Below, one piece after another: positions 59,066 to 64,000 of a stretch of 64,000 bases of DNA. The stretch is taken from the NCBI GenBank assembly GCA_902543485.1, contig CACBYP010000001.1, forward strand, positions 218,762 through 282,761, written 5' to 3'. The stretch comes from an uncultured Pelagibacteraceae bacterium (GTDB taxonomy: Bacteria > Pseudomonadota > Alphaproteobacteria > Pelagibacterales > Pelagibacteraceae). The stretch's first letter is position 1, and each line of letters begins with the position of its first letter. The position numbers and the translations under genes are program-made. The notes under the pieces were generated by a model, which was not told the origin of the DNA, did not search any database, and saw only the letters and a program-made list of their open reading frames with translations.

Positions 59066-60808
59066 ATGCTAAATTCTGACGAATTAATAAATAAGGTTAA
59101 ATCATACAATAAGTTTCTTAATCCAGAAACTCTAAGTAAAGCATATGATTTTGCAGTGAAAGTTCATAAAGATCAAAAACGACAATCAGGAGATCCGTAC
59201 GTCATTCATCCTGTTGCTGTTGCAAATATTTTAACCGAACTTAAGTTGGATAGTGCAACGATAGCAACTGGTTTGCTCCATGATACTATAGAAGATACTT
59301 ATGCAACTTATAAAACAATAGAAGAACAATTTGGAAAAGAAGTTGCAGATCTTGTGGATGGAGTTACAAAAATTTCAGTTTTTGAAAACCAGGCTATTTC
59401 TAATTCAAAAGCTGAAAATTTTAGAAAGCTCATCTTAGCAACATCTAAAGATATCAGAGTCCTTCTTGTGAAACTTGCAGATCGTTTACATAATATGCGA
59501 ACTTTGAAGGCTATTGATAAAGAGGAAAAAAGAAAAAGAATTGCTAAAGAAACTATGGAAATTTATGCTCCTTTAGCCGATAGAATGGGAATGAATAGAA
59601 TAAGAGATGAACTTGAAGATCTTTCATTTGATATTTTAAATCCTGAAGCAAGAAAAATGATTAAAGATAGATTAGACACAATAAAAGATAATAATTTAAT
59701 TAATTATAATTCAGTTCTTAGTGAATTTGAAAATCTATTAAATGAAAACAATATTGATTTTAAAATTTATTCTAGAGAAAAAACTCCTTTTTCTATTTGG
59801 AGAAAAATTCAAAAAAAAAGGACATCACTAGAGCAAATTACAGATATTATTGGTTTTAGAATAATTTTAGATAACGTTGAAAATTGTTACAAAACCTTAG
59901 GTGTGATCCATAATAAATGGAATTGTATACCTGGTAGATTTAAAGATTATATTTCATCACCGAAAATAAATAATTATAAATCCCTTCATACAGCAGTGAT
60001 CGGACCAAATAAAAGACCTATTGAAATACAACTAAGAACACAACAAATGCATGAATTTGCGCAAAGAGGTATAGCTTCTCATTGGAAATATAAATCGTCT
60101 GAAAAGTTTAACTCTTTAACTTGGAAGGAATATGATTGGCTAGCAGATCTAGTAGAAATTATTGATAAAAATGAAAATCCTGAACATTATTTTGAGTATA
60201 CAAAACTCCAAATGTTTCAAGAAAATGTTTTTTGTTTTACACCAAAAGGCTCAGTTATAAAATTACCTAAAGAGGCAAGTCCAATTGATTTTGCTTATGC
60301 TGTTCATACTAAAGTAGGTGATACTGCGATCGGATGTGAAATAAATGGAAAGGAAAGTCCTTTACAATCAATATTGCGAAATGGAGATGTAGTTAAAATA
60401 TTAACATCAAAAAAAGATTCACCATCTTTGCATTGGATAACTAGTGCTAAAACTGGCAAAGCTAGAGCTGCTATAAGAAGATACTGGCAATACAAAGAAG
60501 ACAGCAAGCCTACAGAAAAAAAATATAACACTACCCTTTGGATGTCTTTACCTGACAGACCTGGAATATTAGGTGACGTTACCACAATGATTGGAACCAA
60601 TAATGTAAACATTTCAAGTGTTGAAATGGTAGAAAAGACTAAAAGAACCATAAATTTTAGGTTCAACCTAATTATTCAAGATTTGAAAAACTTTACAAAA
60701 CTTATTAGTGAGCTAAAACAGAAAGAATATAACTTCAAAATAATTAGACATAAAAATAAAAAATATGCTTTCTTTAAAAGATTCTTTAGCGGTTTTAAAA
60801 AAAACTAA
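59066..60808 (+). CDS. rsh: Bifunctional (p)ppGpp synthetase/hydrolase, RSH family (shortened)
   Basis: 580 residues, against about 700-740 for a typical long RSH. Present: the HD hydrolase domain (DPYVIHPVAVANIL, LLHDTIEDT, LADRLHNMRTL), the synthetase domain (SREKTPFSIWRKI, RFKDYISSPK, NYKSLHTAV, IEIQLRTQQMHEFAQRG), TGS (VFCFTPKGSVIKLPKEASPIDFAYAVHT) and a C-terminal ACT domain (SLPDRPGILGDVTTMIG). Missing: most of the helical region and the zinc-finger/CC domain between TGS and ACT. Both catalytic halves look intact. pyrE overlaps its end by 44 bases. Confidence 0.95.
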   Translation: MLNSDELINKVKSYNKFLNPETLSKAYDFAVKVHKDQKRQSGDPYVIHPVAVANILTELKLDSATIATGLLHDTIEDTYATYKTIEEQFGKEVADLVDGVTKISVFENQAISNSKAENFRKLILATSKDIRVLLVKLADRLHNMRTLKAIDKEEKRKRIAKETMEIYAPLADRMGMNRIRDELEDLSFDILNPEARKMIKDRLDTIKDNNLINYNSVLSEFENLLNENNIDFKIYSREKTPFSIWRKIQKKRTSLEQITDIIGFRIILDNVENCYKTLGVIHNKWNCIPGRFKDYISSPKINNYKSLHTAVIGPNKRPIEIQLRTQQMHEFAQRGIASHWKYKSSEKFNSLTWKEYDWLADLVEIIDKNENPEHYFEYTKLQMFQENVFCFTPKGSVIKLPKEASPIDFAYAVHTKVGDTAIGCEINGKESPLQSILRNGDVVKILTSKKDSPSLHWITSAKTGKARAAIRRYWQYKEDSKPTEKKYNTTLWMSLPDRPGILGDVTTMIGTNNVNISSVEMVEKTKRTINFRFNLIIQDLKNFTKLISELKQKEYNFKIIRHKNKKYAFFKRFFSGFKKN

Positions 60809-61355
60809 GGCACTTTTAGAGGGACATTTTGTTTTATCTTCAGGTTTACATTCACCCCAATATGTTCAGTGTGCTAAATTATTAAGTTATCCAAAAAAAT
60901 CAGAAAAATTTTGTAAATCCTTAAGCACAAAAATAAAAAAAAAATTCAAAAAAATTGATATAATTTTGTCACCAGCTATGGGTGGTATTGTAATAGGTTA
61001 TATCATTGGAAATCTATTGAACAAGGAGACAATTTTTTGTGAAAGAGTTGATGGGAAATTTACTTTAAGAAGAGGTTTTTCAATAAAAAAAAATTCTAAA
61101 ATTTTAATTGTGGAAGACGTAATTACTACAGGTAAGTCAAGTTTAGAATGTGCTCGACTAGTAAAAAAATATAAATCAAAAGTAGTTGGATATGCTTGTT
61201 TGATTAATAGATCTAGTAGACCAAGTTTAAAAATTAAAGATAAAAATATTGTTTCCCAAATTAAATTAGAAATACCAACTTATAAAAAAACTCATTTACC
61301 AATTGAGTTGAAAAAAATTCCAATTACAAAACCTGGAAGCAGATATTTAAAATGA
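60765..61355 (+). CDS. pyrE: Orotate phosphoribosyltransferase
   Basis: 196 residues. The PRPP-binding motif is ILIVEDVITTGKSSLECARLV; earlier ALLEGHFVLSSGLHSPQYVQCAKLLSYP and DIILSPAMGGIVIGY match. It makes OMP from orotate. It starts inside the last codons of rsh in another frame (44-base overlap) and overlaps pdxJ by four bases. Confidence 0.95.
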   Translation: MLSLKDSLAVLKKTKALLEGHFVLSSGLHSPQYVQCAKLLSYPKKSEKFCKSLSTKIKKKFKKIDIILSPAMGGIVIGYIIGNLLNKETIFCERVDGKFTLRRGFSIKKNSKILIVEDVITTGKSSLECARLVKKYKSKVVGYACLINRSSRPSLKIKDKNIVSQIKLEIPTYKKTHLPIELKKIPITKPGSRYLK

Positions 61356-62071
61356 AATCTAGACTAGGTGTTAACGTTGATCATATAGCAACATTAAGAA
61401 ATGCTAGAGGTGAGGGACATCCTGATCCTATTTCATATGCAAGACAAGCTATGAATTTCGGAGCTAATTCTATCACTATTCATTTGAGAGAAGATCGTAG
61501 ACATATTCGTGATGAAGACGTAGCAATATTTTCAAAAATTAAGAAAGTACCAATAAATCTAGAAATGGCTGCTAATAATGAAATGCTTAAAATTGCATTA
61601 AAATATAAACCTAATTTTGTTTGTATAGTTCCTGAAAAAAGAAATGAAATAACCACAGAAGGAGGTTTAAATATCACAAAAAATAAAAAAATAATTTCAA
61701 AAGTAATTAGTAAATTAAATTCAAAAAAAATTAGAACAAGTCTTTTCATCAATCCAAGTATTAAAGATGTTTTTGCATCAAAAGAATTAAATGCAAAATG
61801 TGTGGAACTGCATACAGGAAAATTTGCTTTAAAAGTTAAAAATAACAAAAATTATTTTGTCGAGTTCAAAAAAATAAAAAATTGTGCCGCGTTAGCAAAA
61901 AAACTAGGAATGGAAGTTCATGCAGGTCATGGTTTAGATTATAAATCAACTAAAATTTTAAGAAAGATTAAATTTATAGAGGAATTTAATATTGGGCACT
62001 TTATAATAGGAGAGTCCATCATATTTGGTATGAAAAAAGTAATCAGCAATTTTAGAAAAATATTAAATTAA
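61352..62071 (+). CDS. pdxJ: Pyridoxine 5'-phosphate synthase
   Basis: 239 residues. The family start LGVNVDHIATLRNARGEGHPDPISYARQA and the segments ITIHLREDRRHIRDEDV, VPINLEMAANNEM and LGMEVHAGHGLDYKST are intact. It joins deoxyxylulose 5-phosphate with aminoacetone phosphate, the last step of DXP-dependent vitamin B6 synthesis; the other pdx genes are not in this window. TAATG junction with acpS. Confidence 0.96.
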   Translation: MKSRLGVNVDHIATLRNARGEGHPDPISYARQAMNFGANSITIHLREDRRHIRDEDVAIFSKIKKVPINLEMAANNEMLKIALKYKPNFVCIVPEKRNEITTEGGLNITKNKKIISKVISKLNSKKIRTSLFINPSIKDVFASKELNAKCVELHTGKFALKVKNNKNYFVEFKKIKNCAALAKKLGMEVHAGHGLDYKSTKILRKIKFIEEFNIGHFIIGESIIFGMKKVISNFRKILN

Positions 62072-62457
62072 TGATAATTGGTAACGGTGTTGATATTATT
62101 GATAATAAAAGAATTGAAAAGTCTTTAAAGATTAAAGGTTTTAAAAAAAGACTTTTTACATTGAATGAGATTAATCAATCGAAAAAATATAGAAATAAAA
62201 CAAATTATTTTGCAAAAAGATTTGCTGCTAAAGAAGCTTTCGTTAAATCAATAGGTACAGGCTTTAGAAATAATATTAATTTTAATGATATTGAAATATA
62301 CAATAATAAGAAAGGATCTCCTAAAATTAAAATTTCACAGAAAATAAAAGATATATTAAAAAATAAATTTAAAATAATAAATTACGATATACATCTTTCA
62401 CTTTCAGATGAAAAAAACCACTCAATCGCATTTGTTATTTTGAATAAAAAAAAATGA
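62071..62457 (+). CDS. acpS: Holo-[acyl-carrier-protein] synthase
   Basis: 128 residues. Motifs: IIGNGVDIIDNKRIEKSL (metal Asp) and NYFAKRFAAKEAFVKSIGTGFR. It attaches 4'-phosphopantetheine from CoA to apo-ACP. One-base overlap with pdxJ and four-base overlap with lepB. Confidence 0.95.
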   Translation: MIIGNGVDIIDNKRIEKSLKIKGFKKRLFTLNEINQSKKYRNKTNYFAKRFAAKEAFVKSIGTGFRNNINFNDIEIYNNKKGSPKIKISQKIKDILKNKFKIINYDIHLSLSDEKNHSIAFVILNKKK

Positions 62458-63182
62458 AAAATTTCATAATTGACAATATTAAAACATTATTTTATGCATT
62501 AATAATTGCAGTATTCATAAGATCAATATTAATCCAGCCTTTTTATATACCATCATCATCAATGGAAACTAACTTACTTGTTGGTGACAGATTATTTGTC
62601 ACAAAGTTTTCTTATGGATATAGTAAACATTCATTTCCTTTTAGTCCTTCTATTTTTAAAGGACGTTTATTAAATAAAAATCCTAAAAGAGGAGATGTTA
62701 TAGTTTTTAAAACACCTGCTGATAATCGCACTGATTATATTAAAAGATTGATTGGTTTACCAGGTGATACGATACAGTTTATTGATGGTGATTTATATAT
62801 AAATTCTAATCAAGTATTAAAAACAATTAAAAGCAAAAATAATAAGTTATATTGCGGATCATCACAAATTGATGTCAATATATTCGAAGAAAAACTTCCT
62901 AATGGAAAAAGTTATTTAGCAGCATATAGAACCGATATAACATTTTCTAATTCAGATAAATATATTGTTCCAGAAAATCATTATTTTTTCTTAGGTGACA
63001 ATAGAGATTGTTCTAAAGACAGCAGATTTCTATCTGAGGTTGGTTATGTTAATCAAAATAATTTAGTTGGAAAAGCACAATTTTTATTTTTCTCATCAAA
63101 TCCAAGGAAAGGAAGTATCTTTAACATTTTTAAATGGAATGAAATAGTTCGTTTTGAAAGATTCTTTAATAAAATAATTTAA
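62454..63182 (+). CDS. lepB: Signal peptidase I
   Basis: 242 residues. One N-terminal membrane helix (~10-28), then the catalytic Ser36 in IPSSSMETNL and the general base Lys97 in DYIKRLIGLPGD, followed by FLGDNRDCSKDSR. The periplasmic protease removes signal peptides of Sec and Tat substrates such as the transglycosylase upstream. rnc starts five bases after the stop. Confidence 0.96.
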   Translation: MKNFIIDNIKTLFYALIIAVFIRSILIQPFYIPSSSMETNLLVGDRLFVTKFSYGYSKHSFPFSPSIFKGRLLNKNPKRGDVIVFKTPADNRTDYIKRLIGLPGDTIQFIDGDLYINSNQVLKTIKSKNNKLYCGSSQIDVNIFEEKLPNGKSYLAAYRTDITFSNSDKYIVPENHYFFLGDNRDCSKDSRFLSEVGYVNQNNLVGKAQFLFFSSNPRKGSIFNIFKWNEIVRFERFFNKII

Positions 63183-63186
63183 GAAA

Positions 63187-63849
63187 ATGAAGTTAAACAA
63201 ACTACAAAAGAAAATAGGTATTGGTTTTAAAGATGATAAACTATTGATACAGGCCTTAACACACAAAAGTTTCGATCCAAAAAATAATTATGAAAAACTA
63301 GAATTTTTAGGTGATAGAGTTTTAGGGTTTGTTATCTCAAAGAAACTTCTAGAGTTATACCCAAATGAAAAAGTTGGCATAATTGATAAAAAACTTGCAA
63401 ATTTAGTTAATAAAAATAAGTGTTTTGAAATAGGCAAGGAATTAGAATTGGATAATTATATTTTAACAGGAAACACAGAAAAGAAAAAAAAAGTCAATAT
63501 TGAAAAAAAAATAATTTCCGATTGTTGTGAGTCTTTGATAGGGGCAATTTATATAGATAAAGGTTTTGAAGTTTCATCAAAATTTATATTAAATTATTGG
63601 AAAAATTATTTAAATTTATCAAATGTTACAGTAATTGACTCTAAGACGAGATTACAAGAATATTCATTAAAGAAATTTAAAACATTACCAATATATAAAC
63701 TTATTTCTAATACAGGACCAAGACATAAACCAAATTTTAAAATTAGTGTAAAAATTAAGGATAGCAAAATAGTTATTGCTGATGGTAGTTCAAAAAAAAA
63801 TGCTGAACAAGCGGCTGCTATGAAACTTTTAGAAAGTATTAAAATGTAA
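63187..63849 (+). CDS. rnc: Ribonuclease III
   Basis: 220 residues. The RNase III signature is NYEKLEFLGDRVLGFVIS, with the catalytic acidic pair in ISDCCESLIGAIY, and a C-terminal double-stranded RNA-binding domain (SKTRLQEYSLKKFKTLPIYKLISNTGPRHKPNFKISVKI ... NAEQAAAMKLLE). It processes rRNA precursors and structured mRNAs. era, usually the next gene, is absent; recO follows with a one-base overlap. Confidence 0.96.
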   Translation: MKLNKLQKKIGIGFKDDKLLIQALTHKSFDPKNNYEKLEFLGDRVLGFVISKKLLELYPNEKVGIIDKKLANLVNKNKCFEIGKELELDNYILTGNTEKKKKVNIEKKIISDCCESLIGAIYIDKGFEVSSKFILNYWKNYLNLSNVTVIDSKTRLQEYSLKKFKTLPIYKLISNTGPRHKPNFKISVKIKDSKIVIADGSSKKNAEQAAAMKLLESIKM

Positions 63850-64000
63850 TGAACTGGCAAGATAAAGGTTACTTACTTTCAAAAATTAAATATAATGAAA
63901 ATTCAGTAATCTCTGAATTTTATACTGAAAATCATGGAAAAATTTCAGGAATTATTTTTGGAGGATCCTCAAAAAAAATAAAAAACTATCTATTTGAAGG
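63849..64000 (+). CDS. recO: DNA repair protein RecO (3' truncated by the window end)
   Basis: 50 codons are visible, starting MNWQDKGYLLSKIKYNENSVISEFYTENHGKISGIIFGG. This matches the N-terminal OB-fold of RecO (W-x-D-x-G-x-x-L, the E...T..HGK..G...GG pattern). RecO loads RecA with RecR at gaps. The position after rnc fits the alphaproteobacterial rnc-era-recO neighbourhood. The rest lies outside the window. Confidence 0.82.
   Translation, partial: MNWQDKGYLLSKIKYNENSVISEFYTENHGKISGIIFGGSSKKIKNYLFE

Overview
The window reads as a gene-dense piece of a very AT-rich, streamlined alphaproteobacterial chromosome, most probably a marine SAR11 (Pelagibacterales, 'Candidatus Pelagibacter'-like) bacterium. 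The reasons are a strong A/T bias with Lys/Asn/Ile-rich proteins, almost no intergenic DNA (no gene-free stretch reaches 300 bases), alphaproteobacterial gene orders (rlmB/tRNA-Tyr/tRNA-Gly/tuf/tRNA-Trp/secE/nusG; secY-adk-rpsM-rpsK-rpoA-rplQ; dapA-smpB-rsh-pyrE-pdxJ-acpS-lepB-rnc-recO), and a heterotetrameric sarcosine oxidase operon. The species cannot be fixed from sequence reading alone. No mobile element, CRISPR array, prophage or clear foreign DNA is visible.

Layout. (1) 1-3049: the 3' part of a COG4091-type dehydrogenase with a SAF domain, tRNA-Leu(UAA), NAD kinase, tRNA-Thr(UGU) on the minus strand, rlmB (minus), then tRNA-Tyr and tRNA-Gly. (2) 3089-31354: an almost unbroken 28-kb, all-plus-strand information-processing block: tuf, tRNA-Trp, secE, nusG, rplKAJL, rpoBC, rpsLG, fusA, then the S10, spc and alpha ribosomal clusters with secY, adk and rpoA. 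Its only sizeable gap is the 156 bp before rpsL. (3) 31365-43626: rluC, lipB, mgtE, panC, galU-ugd, and a minus-strand run ruvX-pyrB-pyrC-like-plsY-topA-ridA. (4) 43676-49751: gatCAB, an O-methyltransferase, trhO and a MATE transporter. (5) 49725-54805: the minus-strand sarcosine oxidase operon soxB-D-A-G. (6) 54870-64000: tRNA-Ser(GCU), a lytic transglycosylase, then dapA, smpB, folK, rsh, pyrE, pdxJ, acpS, lepB, rnc and the start of recO.

How the parts fit. Regions 2 and 4 make the translation, transcription and secretion core. GalU and Ugd make UDP-glucuronate for envelope glycolipid or glycan. The pyr genes serve pyrimidine synthesis, although the pyrC copy has lost its zinc ligands and is probably a non-catalytic partner of PyrB. 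SoxBDAG converts sarcosine, a breakdown product of glycine betaine, to glycine plus a one-carbon unit on folate.

No obviously new multigene system is visible. The most interesting points are small: the pseudo-dihydroorotase; a Rel/Spo enzyme lacking the region between TGS and ACT, preceded by a perfect extended -10 placed for leaderless transcription and with no rpoZ beside it; a 14-bp perfect palindrome filling the spacer of the likely sox promoter; a 10-bp hairpin at the rplL-rpoB junction; expected genes missing from conserved neighbourhoods (rpmD, era, rpoZ, dprA); 10-12 base A-tracts inside essential genes; and twenty one-base stop/start overlaps.
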